From Lachnospiraceae bacterium (GTDB taxonomy: Bacteria; Bacillota; Clostridia; Lachnospirales; Lachnospiraceae), in contig CABJAM010000012.1 of NCBI GenBank assembly GCA_902363555.1, positions 1 through 64,000 of the forward strand: a stretch of 64,000 nt of DNA. Reading direction: 5' to 3'. Under the pieces are notes generated by a model that worked only from the letters and a program-made list of their open reading frames with translations, searched no databases and was not told the DNA's origin. A program made the translations under genes and the position numbers. Below, piece by piece: positions 43,970 to 53,272 of the stretch (position 1 is its first letter; every line of letters begins with the position of its first letter).

Positions 43970-45304
43970 ATGATTGATTTTCCACAGAAATTTTTAGATG
44001 AAATCCGGACCCTGCTGGGCGATGAGTACGACGCATTTATAAAAAGCTATGACAAGCCCATGAATTACGGGCTGCGTGTCAATACGCTGAAAACTACGCC
44101 TCAGCAGTATCTGGCCCTGACCGGAGAAAACCTGCGGCCAGTGGACTGGAATGAGCTTGGTTTTTACTATGATGGCAGCCAGAAATATACGAAAAACCCG
44201 CTGTACCATGCGGGGCTGTACTATATACAGGAGCCGTCGGCCATGCGTCCGGCCCATCTGCTTCCGATTGAGGAGGGAGATGTAGTTCTGGACATGTGTG
44301 CCGCCCCTGGCGGAAAGAGCACGGCTCTGGGAGCCAGGCTTAAAAATACAGGCCTGCTCGTGTCCAATGATGTCAGCGCCTCCAGGGCTAAAGCATTGCT
44401 TAAAAATATTGAGTTTTTCGGCATTAAAAACAGTCTTGTCCTCAGCGAATATCCAAAAAAGCTGGCGGATATTTTTTCGGAATATTTTGATAAAGTGCTC
44501 ATTGACGCGCCCTGCTCCGGGGAAGGGATGTTTCGCAAAAAGCCATCCATGACGGCCAATTGGGAGAAATTCGGCCCGGAATATTTTGGAGAAATCCAGA
44601 GGGATATCCTTTTAAATGGCGCTGATATGTTAAAGCCCGGCGGCTATATGGTTTACTCCACATGTACGTTTTCCGGATATGAGGATGAGGGCAGCGTGGA
44701 GCATCTTCTTAAAAACCGGCCGGAGATGGAGTGTCTGACCATGGAGCGTCTGTGGCCTCACCAGGTGGATGGGGAAGGGCATTTCTGTGCGCTTTTGAAA
44801 AAGAAGGATACAGCGGATGGTTCCGGAGGCCATGGACGGGCAGTCTCACAGTATCATTTTACAGAACCTAAAGGAATCGAGGCCTTTGACGACTTTTTAA
44901 AGTCGGCTGAAATAAAAGAAGTGTTTGACAGAAAACGTCTTGTAGTCCAGCGTGACAGCCTTTATTATTTCCCGGAGCATATGCCCGAAATTAAGGGTCT
45001 GCATGTGATCCGCAACGGCTGGTATTTGGGCGAGCTTAAAAAGAAGCGCTTTGAGCCGTCCGGGGCTTTTGCCAGGGCGCTGGATATGTCACAGTGCGGT
45101 CATATCCTTAATTTAAGACTGGGGGATGTGCGTGTCGTTAAATACTTAAAGTGTGAGACGATTGAATGCGACCCGCAAAATCCGGATGAGCAGAATCTGG
45201 AAAACGGCTGGTATGTTGTGTGCGTGGAGGGCTACCCTCTGGGCTTTGGAAAAATGACCAGCCAGACATTGAAAAATAAGTATCCGGTGGGCTGGCGCTG
45301 GTAA
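43970..45304 (+). CDS. RsmF/NSUN-type rRNA cytosine-C5 methyltransferase
   Basis: 444 residues. SAM motif DMCAAPGGKSTALG, IDAPCSGEGMFRK (near 181, with one of the two catalytic cysteines) and VYSTCTF (near 229, with the other) define the NOL1/NOP2/Sun family. The C-terminal 130 residues form a PUA-like domain, as in RsmF (YebU) of 16S rRNA. The exact target base is not certain. Confidence 0.92.
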   Translation: MIDFPQKFLDEIRTLLGDEYDAFIKSYDKPMNYGLRVNTLKTTPQQYLALTGENLRPVDWNELGFYYDGSQKYTKNPLYHAGLYYIQEPSAMRPAHLLPIEEGDVVLDMCAAPGGKSTALGARLKNTGLLVSNDVSASRAKALLKNIEFFGIKNSLVLSEYPKKLADIFSEYFDKVLIDAPCSGEGMFRKKPSMTANWEKFGPEYFGEIQRDILLNGADMLKPGGYMVYSTCTFSGYEDEGSVEHLLKNRPEMECLTMERLWPHQVDGEGHFCALLKKKDTADGSGGHGRAVSQYHFTEPKGIEAFDDFLKSAEIKEVFDRKRLVVQRDSLYYFPEHMPEIKGLHVIRNGWYLGELKKKRFEPSGAFARALDMSQCGHILNLRLGDVRVVKYLKCETIECDPQNPDEQNLENGWYVVCVEGYPLGFGKMTSQTLKNKYPVGWRW

Positions 45305-45368
45305 TGTAGAACGCAACTGTTCGACCATCTGAATGGTTGTATATTAGATAACGGATTGGAGTGGACGG

Positions 45369-46934
45369 ATGAAAACGATCATGCGTTTAGATAAATATCT
45401 GGCAGATATGGGGGTTGGCACCCGAAGTGAGGTAAAGGAACGCATACGTAAAAGCCACGTCCTTGTCAACGGCCAGGTAGTCCGCGCGGCGGAGACGAAG
45501 GTGGATACGGAAAATGATGAGATCTGCTGTGATGGTGAAATCGTGGGTTACATCCATTTTGAATACTATATGCTCAATAAACCGGCAGGGGTCATATCAG
45601 CGACGGATGATAAGAAGACGGAGACGGTCATTGATCTGATCACCTCAAAGCAGCGCAGGGATCTGTTTCCTGTGGGGCGGCTGGATAAGGATACGGAGGG
45701 GCTCTTGATGATCACCAATGACGGTGCGCTGGCACATCAGCTTCTGTCGCCGAAAAAACATGTGCCAAAGGTTTATTATGCACGGGTGGCAGGCGTTGTA
45801 ACGCCGGAGGATGTACAGGCCTTTGCCTGCGGCTTAAAGGTGGATGAGGAGCTGACGGCAATGCCTGCCAGGCTGACGATTTTATCAAACGCCAGCCCGA
45901 TATCTGAGATCACCCTTGAGATCCATGAGGGCAAGTTCCATCAGGTGAAGCGGATGTTTGAGGCGGTTGGCAAGGAGGTCGTTTATCTTAAACGGCTGTC
46001 CATGGGGCCACTTGCGCTGGATGCGTCGCTGGCCCCCGGCGAATACCGGGCGCTGTCGAAGGATGAGCTTTCCATGCTGAAAAATCTCAACGATGCCAAA
46101 GCGCCGGCTGCGGAAAACGGCATGGGCGATTCTAAAGCGCCAACTGCGGCAAACGATATGAATGATGCGAAAGCACTTGCTGCGGCAAATGGCATGAACG
46201 GCGCCAAAGCGCCAGCCGCGTTGAAAGATGTTGTGGATATGGAAGCCGTTATTTTTGACATGGATGGCACGCTCATCAATTCAATGTGGGTATGGGAGGA
46301 TATCGACCGGGAGTACCTGGCCCGCTTCGGCCTTGATATGCCCGAGGGGCTTCAGGACGCTATCGCCGGCATCAGCATTACCCAGACCGCCATTTATTTT
46401 AAGGAAACCTTCGGGATTGAGGATTCTGTTGAGAAGATCATCGGGGATTGGGATGCGATGGCTTTTGAAAAATACAGCCATGAGATTCCTTTAAAGCCTG
46501 GAACGCTGGAATTTCTCAATGCTCTGTCGGCTGCCGGCGTTCGCTGTGCCATTGCCACAAGCAGCTCAAGACGCCTGACGGATGCGGTGATGAAAGCCCA
46601 TAAGATCGGCCCATACTTTGAGGTGATCCTCACAGGAGAGGACATCCACAAAGGAAAGCCTGATCCAGACGTTTATCTGGAGGCGGCCAGGAGGCTTGGG
46701 GCAGCTCCGGAAAAATGCCTGGTGTTTGAGGACATCCCTTATGGGATCATGGCGGCAAAAAATGCGGGGATGACCTGTATCGCTGTGGAGGATGACTATT
46801 CTGCGCCGGACCGGGAAAAGAAGCGTCTGCTGGCCGACGGCTATATCCGGGATTTTTATGAAATAATAAGGAATCGCGCTGATGCGCGGGCAGGTCAAGG
46901 ATTTCCTTCGGAAATCCTCGACAAGTCATTATAA
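45369..46934 (+). CDS. RsuA/RluB-type pseudouridine synthase fused to a HAD phosphatase
   Basis: 521 residues. An S4 RNA-binding domain (RLDKYLADMGVGTRSEVKER) and the synthase domain with catalytic Asp106 (GRLDKDTEGLL) fill 1-238. A linker of three and a half 12-residue repeats (SKAPTAANDMND in type) spans 243-288. From 291 a HAD hydrolase of the beta-phosphoglucomutase-like group follows: FDMDGTLINS (Asp297), TSSSRR and KGKPDPDVYLEAARRLG. Pseudouridine synthases and HAD phosphatases normally occur apart; the HAD part might recycle a nucleotide or sugar phosphate. There is no stop or frameshift at the junction. Confidence 0.9.
   Translation: MKTIMRLDKYLADMGVGTRSEVKERIRKSHVLVNGQVVRAAETKVDTENDEICCDGEIVGYIHFEYYMLNKPAGVISATDDKKTETVIDLITSKQRRDLFPVGRLDKDTEGLLMITNDGALAHQLLSPKKHVPKVYYARVAGVVTPEDVQAFACGLKVDEELTAMPARLTILSNASPISEITLEIHEGKFHQVKRMFEAVGKEVVYLKRLSMGPLALDASLAPGEYRALSKDELSMLKNLNDAKAPAAENGMGDSKAPTAANDMNDAKALAAANGMNGAKAPAALKDVVDMEAVIFDMDGTLINSMWVWEDIDREYLARFGLDMPEGLQDAIAGISITQTAIYFKETFGIEDSVEKIIGDWDAMAFEKYSHEIPLKPGTLEFLNALSAAGVRCAIATSSSRRLTDAVMKAHKIGPYFEVILTGEDIHKGKPDPDVYLEAARRLGAAPEKCLVFEDIPYGIMAAKNAGMTCIAVEDDYSAPDREKKRLLADGYIRDFYEIIRNRADARAGQGFPSEILDKSL
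46095..46229 (+). repeat. In-frame 36-bp tandem repeats encoding the linker
   Basis: Units start at 46095, 46131 and 46167, with a partial unit at 46203, spaced by 36 bp. They encode Ala/Lys/Pro/Asn-rich 12-mers such as AKALAAANGMNG. The number of units probably varies between strains. Confidence 0.8.
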
Positions 46935-46950
46935 ATAGGAGTTAAATCAG

Positions 46951-48840
46951 ATGATAAAAGATTATTTGCCCATAAGCCGTGAGGATATGGAAGCGCGGGG
47001 CTGGGACAGCGTGGATTTTACCTACGTGATCGGCGATGCCTATGTGGACCACCCGTCCTTCGGTCATGCGATCATCAGCCGTATTCTGGAGGCCAATGGC
47101 TACCGTGTAGGGATTATTTCCCAGCCGGACTGGAAAAACATAAAAAGTATCGATGTCTTTGGAAGACCGCGGCTCGGCTTTATCGTCACTGCCGGAAATA
47201 TGGATTCCATGGTCAATCATTATACAGTATCCAAAAAACGGCGGCACAATGACGCCTATACCCCCGGCGGCGTGTACGGCAGGCGTCCGGATTATGCCAC
47301 AGTGGTGTACGGCAATCTCATCCGCCAGACCTATAAGGATGTGCCGGTGATCATCGGTGGCATTGAGGCCAGTCTCCGGCGCATGGCCCATTACGATTAC
47401 TGGAGCGACAGCATGAAACGGTCGGTGCTGCTGGATTCCGGGGCGGATCTGCTGCTGTATGGCATGGGCGAGCACAGTATTGTGGAGGTGGCGGATGCCC
47501 TAAACAGCGGCCTGTCCGTGAAGGACATTACCTTTATCCGCGGCACTGTGTATAAGACGAAAAATCCGGAGGATGTGTACAATCCGGTAATATTGCCGGA
47601 CATGAAAACCATCGCCTCCGATAAAAAAGAGTATGCCAAAAGCTTTTATATGCAATATACGAACACGGACCCGTTTACCGGGCGGCCCATGATTGAAAAA
47701 TATTCCGACCACGAATATGTGGTACAAAATCCTGCGTCCTATCCGCTGACCACAGAGGAGATGGACCGGGTGTACGCGCTGAATTATATGCGGGGGTACC
47801 ATCCCAGCTACGAGGCGGCCGGCGGCGTTCCTGCCATTGAGGAAGTGAAATTCAGTCTGGTGAGCAATCGGGGCTGCTTTGGCGGATGCAGCTTCTGCGC
47901 GCTGACATTTCATCAGGGGCGGATCATCCAGACGCGGAGCCATGAATCCATTGTCAATGAGGCCCGTCAGCTTGTATGGGAGCCGGATTTTAAAGGGTAT
48001 ATCCATGATGTGGGCGGCCCCACGGCCAATTTCCGCCATCCGGCCTGCGCTAAGCAGCTAAAGCACGGTGTCTGCCCAAATAAGCAGTGTCTGTTTCCAA
48101 AGCCCTGTGAAAATCTTAAAGCGGACCACAGTGATTATCTGGAGTTGTTAAAAGAACTGCGGGAGCTGCCGGGGGTCAAAAAGGTATTTATCCGATCGGG
48201 TATCCGTTTTGATTATCTGCTGGCCGATAAGGACGAGCGGTTTTTAAAGGAGCTGTGCCAGTACCATGTTTCCGGCCAGTTAAAGGTGGCACCGGAGCAT
48301 GTGAGCGATCCTGTGCTTAAGCTTATGGGTAAGCCGGCCAATCATGTATACCGGAAGTTTACGGAAAAATATAAACAGATGAACGAGCAGCTTGGTATGA
48401 AGCAATATCTGGTGCCTTACCTGATGTCCTCCCATCCGGGCTCAACCATGAAGGAAGCGGTGGCATTGGCGGTCTACCTGAAAGATCTGGGCTATATGCC
48501 CGAGCAGGTCCAGGATTTTTATCCGACGCCGTCCACGCTGTCCACATGCATGTATTATACCGGCTACGATCCGCGGACGATGGAAAAGGTGTATGTGCCC
48601 AGGGATCCCCATGAAAAAGCGATGCAGCGGGCTCTGATCCAGTACCGGAATCCGAAAAATTATGATCTGGTGGTGGAAGCGCTGACCCTGGCCGGCCGCA
48701 CGGATCTTATCGGTTTTGATAAAAAGTGCCTGATCCGGCCAAAATATAAAGATAAGGCGCGTTTTGATCCGGCTGGGGCTTCTAAGGCTCCGGCAAAGAA
48801 AAAGAAAACAATACGTAACGTCCATAAAAAGAAGGGATGA
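46951..48840 (+). CDS. YgiQ family radical SAM protein
   Basis: 629 residues. The N-terminal part starts with FTYVIGDAYVDHPSFGHAII and has IIGGIEASLRRMAHYDYW. The radical SAM cluster CFGGCSFC has Cys309, Cys313 and Cys316. A C-terminal tail rich in Lys follows. The family (UPF0313) is widespread and its reaction is unknown to me. The next gene's ATG lies 6 nt after the stop. Confidence 0.92.
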   Translation: MIKDYLPISREDMEARGWDSVDFTYVIGDAYVDHPSFGHAIISRILEANGYRVGIISQPDWKNIKSIDVFGRPRLGFIVTAGNMDSMVNHYTVSKKRRHNDAYTPGGVYGRRPDYATVVYGNLIRQTYKDVPVIIGGIEASLRRMAHYDYWSDSMKRSVLLDSGADLLLYGMGEHSIVEVADALNSGLSVKDITFIRGTVYKTKNPEDVYNPVILPDMKTIASDKKEYAKSFYMQYTNTDPFTGRPMIEKYSDHEYVVQNPASYPLTTEEMDRVYALNYMRGYHPSYEAAGGVPAIEEVKFSLVSNRGCFGGCSFCALTFHQGRIIQTRSHESIVNEARQLVWEPDFKGYIHDVGGPTANFRHPACAKQLKHGVCPNKQCLFPKPCENLKADHSDYLELLKELRELPGVKKVFIRSGIRFDYLLADKDERFLKELCQYHVSGQLKVAPEHVSDPVLKLMGKPANHVYRKFTEKYKQMNEQLGMKQYLVPYLMSSHPGSTMKEAVALAVYLKDLGYMPEQVQDFYPTPSTLSTCMYYTGYDPRTMEKVYVPRDPHEKAMQRALIQYRNPKNYDLVVEALTLAGRTDLIGFDKKCLIRPKYKDKARFDPAGASKAPAKKKKTIRNVHKKKG

Positions 48841-48845
48841 TTTTT

Positions 48846-49607
48846 ATGAAAATAGCTGTGGTCAGCGGTGCCTCCTCTGGCATCGGAAAAGAGTTTGTCG
48901 ATATCATTGACAAAAAATGTGGTATGCTGGATGAAATCTGGGTAATCGCCCGGAGAGGGCAGCGGCTTGAAGCGCTCCAGCACCATGTGCGGCGGCCATT
49001 AAGAATTATAGAAATGGACCTTGCAGATCGCGAAAAGCTTCTGGAGCTTCGGGCGCTCATGGAGCGTAAGAAACCTCAGATCTATGTACTGGCGGCCAGT
49101 GCGGGCTTTGGCAAGTATGGCCCCAATACATCGCTGGATTATAACGACTGTGTGGGAATGACCGATGTGAATGTGACAGCTCTGACGGCTCTGGTGACGA
49201 TGTCTCTTCCTTATATGGCCAGGGGCGGCCGTATACTGCTCATGGCCAGCAGCGCCGCATTTTTGCCCCAGCCGGGCTTTGGCATTTATGCGGCCACAAA
49301 ATCCTATGTGCTCAGCTACGCCCGCAGTCTTAATCAGGAGCTGCGCCGCAGGCATATTTACGTCACCGCGGTCTGCCCGGGACCGGTGGCTACGGAGTTT
49401 TTTGAAGTCAGCGGCAGCGGCGGGATGCTGGCGGCGGCCAAGCGTCTGTTTATGGCGGATGCCAGGAATGTGGCCCGGCTGGCGTGGAATGATTCCATGG
49501 CCAAAAAAGAGTTGTCGGTCTATGGCCTGTCCATCAAAGCTTTCCGTGTACTGGCGAAAGTCGTGCCCCATCACTGGATTTTGAAAGGAATGAGTCTGTT
49601 TGCATGA
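48846..49607 (+). CDS. Short-chain dehydrogenase/reductase
   Basis: 253 residues. SGASSGIGKEF binds the cofactor, the catalytic Ser lies in LLMASSAAF and the Tyr-Lys pair in YAATKSYVL. DltE/YqjQ-type short reductases are closest in shape. ATG 48846 is chosen over 48837 because AAGGG of the preceding gene's end sits better spaced. The stop overlaps the next start (ATGA), showing coupling. Substrate unknown. Confidence 0.88.
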   Translation: MKIAVVSGASSGIGKEFVDIIDKKCGMLDEIWVIARRGQRLEALQHHVRRPLRIIEMDLADREKLLELRALMERKKPQIYVLAASAGFGKYGPNTSLDYNDCVGMTDVNVTALTALVTMSLPYMARGGRILLMASSAAFLPQPGFGIYAATKSYVLSYARSLNQELRRRHIYVTAVCPGPVATEFFEVSGSGGMLAAAKRLFMADARNVARLAWNDSMAKKELSVYGLSIKAFRVLAKVVPHHWILKGMSLFA

Positions 49608-50182
49608 AAACTAAGGAGAAAAAGCTTCGCAGCGGTGATTATGGCTATATCGATGCCCGCAAACGCCGGCAGTTGATCCTGGTCATCCTCTGGGTGGTGG
49701 TGATCGCAGCGGTGGAGATTGGCGGCTGGATCTATTTTGGCGACCGGATGAATACGGCTACGGTAGTAGGTATCGTGCTTGTTTTGCCGGCGGCAAAGTC
49801 GCTGGTGGGTCTGGTGCTTATATTTCCGTACCATACCGGAGATGCCGGAGAATATGAAAAAATATGCAGTATCCTTGGGGATAAGTGTGAGGTGCTGGCC
49901 GATCTGGTCCTGACCCGGTACGAAGGCTCCATGAACGTGACGATCGCCATGTTTCACAGCGGCAATATATTTGCCTATGTGCCTGCCCAGAAATGTCCGC
50001 CGGACAAGATCCGCCAGTATTTGAAGCAGTCGGTGAAGGCGGCCGGAGGTACGGTGACGCCGGTGGTATGCACGGATTTTAAAAAATATGTGGAATATGC
50101 GGAGAAGATCGCCGCATCGGAGATTAAAAGAACAAAAAAAGATGACGCTGTGGCGGCAGATGTGCTCAGCCGAGCAGTGTAA
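49604..50182 (+). CDS. Hypothetical protein with two membrane segments
   Basis: 192 residues; family not recognised. After a basic start there are two hydrophobic helices (about 25-45 and 50-73), then a soluble C-terminal domain of about 115 residues with YEKICSILGDKCEVLADLVL and GGTVTPVVCTDFKKY. It is translationally coupled to the SDR gene before it and lies 14 nt before a pseudouridine synthase gene. Confidence 0.7.
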   Translation: MKTKEKKLRSGDYGYIDARKRRQLILVILWVVVIAAVEIGGWIYFGDRMNTATVVGIVLVLPAAKSLVGLVLIFPYHTGDAGEYEKICSILGDKCEVLADLVLTRYEGSMNVTIAMFHSGNIFAYVPAQKCPPDKIRQYLKQSVKAAGGTVTPVVCTDFKKYVEYAEKIAASEIKRTKKDDAVAADVLSRAV

Positions 50183-50196
50183 AGGAGGCGCTTGCG

Positions 50197-51219
50197 ATGC
50201 AGAGCCGGTGTGTGACACCCAACGAGGCCGGACAGCGGCTGGATAAGCTGCTTGTGAAGGTTTTGAATAAAGCGCCCAAAAGCTTTATTTATAAAATGCT
50301 GAGAAAGAAAAATATTACCCTCAATGATAAAAAAGCCGATGGCAGTGAAAAGCTGGCGGTGGGGGATACGATAAAGCTGTGGCTTTCGGAAGATACCATA
50401 GCAAAATTTTCAGAGGAAAACGCCGCCTTGGATGCGGTTATGGCAGTGAAGGATGCACTGGATATTATTTATGAGGATAAAAATATTCTCGTGATCAACA
50501 AGCCGTCCGGCGTTCTCTCCCAAAAGGCAGCGCCGGAGGATGTGTCTGTCAATGAGGAGGTCATTTCCTATATGCTGCGCACCGGCCAGTTGCGCCGTGA
50601 GGAGCTTGGAAGCTTTCGTCCGGCGGTCTGCCACCGCCTGGACCGCAACACAAGCGGACTTTTAGTGGCCGGGAAAAGTCTGGCCGGCTTACAGGATATG
50701 GCGCAGCTCATCCGCAGCCGCGAGCTTGGCAAATACTATTGCTGTCTTGTCCACGGTGTGGTGAAGGAAAAGACCGTGATCCGGGGCTATCTTACGAAGG
50801 ATGACCTGCATAATCGGGTGTATATCTCACAGGAAAAAACGGCGGGCGGCGATTTTATTGAAACCCGTTATGAGCCGGTGGCAACCAACGGAAAGCAGAC
50901 CCTTTTGTGGGTGCATCTGATCACTGGGCGTTCCCATCAGATCCGGGCCCATCTGGCTTCCATCGGACATGCCATTGCCGGAGATTCCAAATATGGGGAT
51001 AAGCCGGACAATAAATACCTGTTTGAAAAATATCATTTAAAATACCAATTACTCCATTGTGTACAACTGGTGATGCCAAAGGATACGCTGCGGCTTGACG
51101 GACTTTCCGGTAAGGTGTTCAGGGCGCCGCTGCCGTCGCTGTTTACGTGCATTTTAAGGGAAGAAAAGATTACGGATAAGGTGGATGATCATGGCAACCT
51201 GGAATTCAAGAGGGCTTAG
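50197..51219 (+). CDS. RluA-family 23S rRNA pseudouridine synthase
   Basis: 340 residues. An S4 domain (GQRLDKLLVKVLNKAPKSFI) is followed by the RluA catalytic core with Asp149 in CHRLDRNTSGLLV and the HLITGRSHQIRAHLASIGH motif. RluC/RluD-type enzymes modify 23S rRNA uridines; which ones cannot be read here. GGAGG precedes the ATG. recU overlaps its 3' end by 29 nt. Confidence 0.93.
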   Translation: MQSRCVTPNEAGQRLDKLLVKVLNKAPKSFIYKMLRKKNITLNDKKADGSEKLAVGDTIKLWLSEDTIAKFSEENAALDAVMAVKDALDIIYEDKNILVINKPSGVLSQKAAPEDVSVNEEVISYMLRTGQLRREELGSFRPAVCHRLDRNTSGLLVAGKSLAGLQDMAQLIRSRELGKYYCCLVHGVVKEKTVIRGYLTKDDLHNRVYISQEKTAGGDFIETRYEPVATNGKQTLLWVHLITGRSHQIRAHLASIGHAIAGDSKYGDKPDNKYLFEKYHLKYQLLHCVQLVMPKDTLRLDGLSGKVFRAPLPSLFTCILREEKITDKVDDHGNLEFKRA

Positions 51220-51718
51220 AGGCTCGGAGCTGGAGGAAATGCTCAACCTCACCAACGACCGGTACCGCAGCGGCGGGCTGGCCCTTGTGCAGAAAATCCC
51301 CACGCCCATCAAGCCGATCAATATAGATAAGGATAACCGCCATATCACGCTGGCTTATTTTGAGCAGCGCTCCACTGTGGATTATATCGGGGCCGTCCAG
51401 GGGATTCCGGTGTGCTTTGATGCCAAGGAATGCCACGGCAGCTCCTTTCCTCTGGCCAATGTCCATGAGCATCAGATCGTATTTATGGAGGATTTCGAGC
51501 GGCAGGGCGGTGTGGCCTTCCTTATCATATATTTTGGCCGCCAGAACGTGTACTATTATTTGCGGTTTAAGGACCTGGTGAAGTTTTGGAACCGGTCCAA
51601 GACAGGGCACGCCAAAAGCTTTAAATTCGATGAGCTGGACCCGGACTATCAGATTCCGGTGAAAGGGTACTACATACATTATCTGGATGTGCTGCAAAAG
51701 GACCTGGATGTGCGTTAA
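51191..51718 (+). CDS. recU: Holliday junction resolvase RecU
   Basis: 175 residues. The RecU pattern is clear: LVQKIPTPIKP, STVDYIGAVQG, the nuclease residues in CFDAKECHGSSFPL, the helix VHEHQIVFM and GYYIHYLDVL at the end. RecU cuts Holliday junctions during recombination in Firmicutes. ATG 51191 is chosen over ATG 51185 because AAGGTGG then sits 6 nt upstream. Its start lies inside the preceding pseudouridine synthase gene, an uncommon neighbour; recU often sits near penicillin-binding protein genes. Confidence 0.92.
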   Translation: MATWNSRGLRGSELEEMLNLTNDRYRSGGLALVQKIPTPIKPINIDKDNRHITLAYFEQRSTVDYIGAVQGIPVCFDAKECHGSSFPLANVHEHQIVFMEDFERQGGVAFLIIYFGRQNVYYYLRFKDLVKFWNRSKTGHAKSFKFDELDPDYQIPVKGYYIHYLDVLQKDLDVR

Positions 51719-51743
51719 AATGCTGCGTTGCGCCGACCTGCGG

Positions 51744-51910
51744 CTAGTACAGCATTGCATTAATTTCGCATCAATGAGCAATCGCTATCCACGCCAGAAG
51801 CGTGCCTGCAAAGCTAGCCGTAGGGTCCGCTACGCCGTCGCTTTGCAGACGCGCATCTGACGCGGATATCAAGCACTCATTACTACAAAATTAATGCAAT
51901 GCTGTACTAG
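51744..51910. repeat. 167-bp near-perfect palindromic element
   Basis: Bases 51744-51766 and 51888-51910 are perfect 23-bp inverted repeats starting CTAGTACAGCATTG. The inner arms continue to pair: CAATGAG with CTCATTA, GCGTGCCTGCAAAG with CTTTGCAGACGCGC, ending at CGTAG/CTACG around GGTCCG. The whole element can fold into one long hairpin. TGCGG lies just outside both ends. It has no frame of useful length. It looks like a MITE or REP-like mobile hairpin between recU and hisZ. Confidence 0.8.
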
Positions 51911-51972
51911 CTTGCGGTTCCAACGGCTCCACACCCGGCGCTGCCACTGCCTGCGGTGTTCGGAAAAAATTA

Positions 51973-52001
51973 TTGACAAATAAATTTGGACTGTGTATAA
52001 T
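51973..52001 (+). promoter_or_regulatory. Promoter of the histidine operon
   Basis: TTGACA (51973-51978) and TATAAT (51996-52001) with 17-bp spacing match consensus exactly. The 55-nt leader holds a TGCTAATGGATTAGCA hairpin (52015-52030). No T-box or histidine-rich leader peptide was seen. Confidence 0.85.
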
Positions 52002-52056
52002 ACACACATTGCTATGCTAATGGATTAGCACACTAAAGTGGATAGGAAGATGACGT

Positions 52057-53268
52057 ATGCGTGATATTTTATTACATACCCCGGAGGGTGTCCGAGATAT
52101 TTATGGGGGCGAGTGCGCCCGCAAGTTAAAGCTCCAGGATGAGCTTTCCACAACCCTTGGCCGATTTGGCTACCATGCCATTCAGACGCCGGCCTTTGAG
52201 TTTTTTGATATATTTAATGGTGAGCGGGGAACTTTGACATCCCGGGAAATGTATAAGTTTTTTGACCGGGAAGGTAATACCCTGGTGCTGCGGCCGGATA
52301 TAACGCCCAGCATTGCCCGGGCGGTGGCCAAATATTATGCCGATGAGAAGATCCCTCTGAGATTTTCCTATATCGGCAATGTTTTTATTAACAATTCCAG
52401 CTATCAGGGGCTTATGAAGGAAAGCACTCAGATGGGCGCCGAGCTCATCGGCGATGACAGCGCTGCGGCGGATGGCGAGCTGATCGCTCTGGCCATTGAG
52501 CTGCTGCTTAAATCCGGGCTGAACAGGTTTGTCCTGGATATCGGCCACGCCGGCTTTTTCCGGGCTCTGATCGAGGAGGCCGGATTGGATGAGGCCAGCG
52601 AAATGAAGCTGAAAACGCTCATTGAGAATAAAAATTTTTTCGGTATTGAAAATTTCATCGAAGAGCGGAAGATGAGCCGTGAGCTTAAAAATATATTGAT
52701 GGAGCTGCCCCAGCTATCCGGTCAGGTGCAGATTTTTGAAAATGTCCGTTCCCTGACAGATAATCCAGGGGCGCTGGCTGTGGTGGAGCGTCTGGAGCGG
52801 ATTTACCAGGTGCTGTGCGCTTATGGTTACGAGCGTTTTGTCACCTTTGATCTGGGGATGCTGACGGCTTATGATTATTATACCGGTGTGATTTTTCGCG
52901 GCTATACTTACGGTACCGGCGACGCGCTTGTCAAGGGTGGCCGGTATGATCATCTGGTAGGCCAGTTTGGCAAGGATGCCGCGGCCGTGGGGTTTGCACT
53001 GGTGGTCGATCAACTGATGATCGCGCTTACCCGGCAGGGCATACAGATTCCATTAAGCGGCAGCTCTGTCATGGTCCTGTTTGATGAACCGGAGCTGGCG
53101 GCAGCCGTACAGAAGGCCGGTGAGCTGAGAGCCGCAGATATTCAGGTGACGCTGATGCAAAGGCAGCCGGAACGTACCATAGAGGATTATGAGGCCTACT
53201 GCCGTCAGCATCAGATCCAGCAGATGATCGAACTGAATGCGAATGAAGAAAATGTGCGGGAGGTGTGA
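52057..53268 (+). CDS. hisZ: ATP phosphoribosyltransferase regulatory subunit HisZ
   Basis: 403 residues. It is related to histidyl-tRNA synthetase: LHTPEGVRDIYGGE at the start, LRPDITPSIARAVA (motif 2 region), and a changed motif 3 around GLMKESTQMGAELIG and FALVVDQLMIAL. HisZ has no synthetase activity and pairs with the short form of HisG to make and control the first enzyme of histidine synthesis. It starts the his operon and ends 4 nt before hisG. Confidence 0.95.
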   Translation: MRDILLHTPEGVRDIYGGECARKLKLQDELSTTLGRFGYHAIQTPAFEFFDIFNGERGTLTSREMYKFFDREGNTLVLRPDITPSIARAVAKYYADEKIPLRFSYIGNVFINNSSYQGLMKESTQMGAELIGDDSAAADGELIALAIELLLKSGLNRFVLDIGHAGFFRALIEEAGLDEASEMKLKTLIENKNFFGIENFIEERKMSRELKNILMELPQLSGQVQIFENVRSLTDNPGALAVVERLERIYQVLCAYGYERFVTFDLGMLTAYDYYTGVIFRGYTYGTGDALVKGGRYDHLVGQFGKDAAAVGFALVVDQLMIALTRQGIQIPLSGSSVMVLFDEPELAAAVQKAGELRAADIQVTLMQRQPERTIEDYEAYCRQHQIQQMIELNANEENVREV

Positions 53269-53272
53269 CGGC

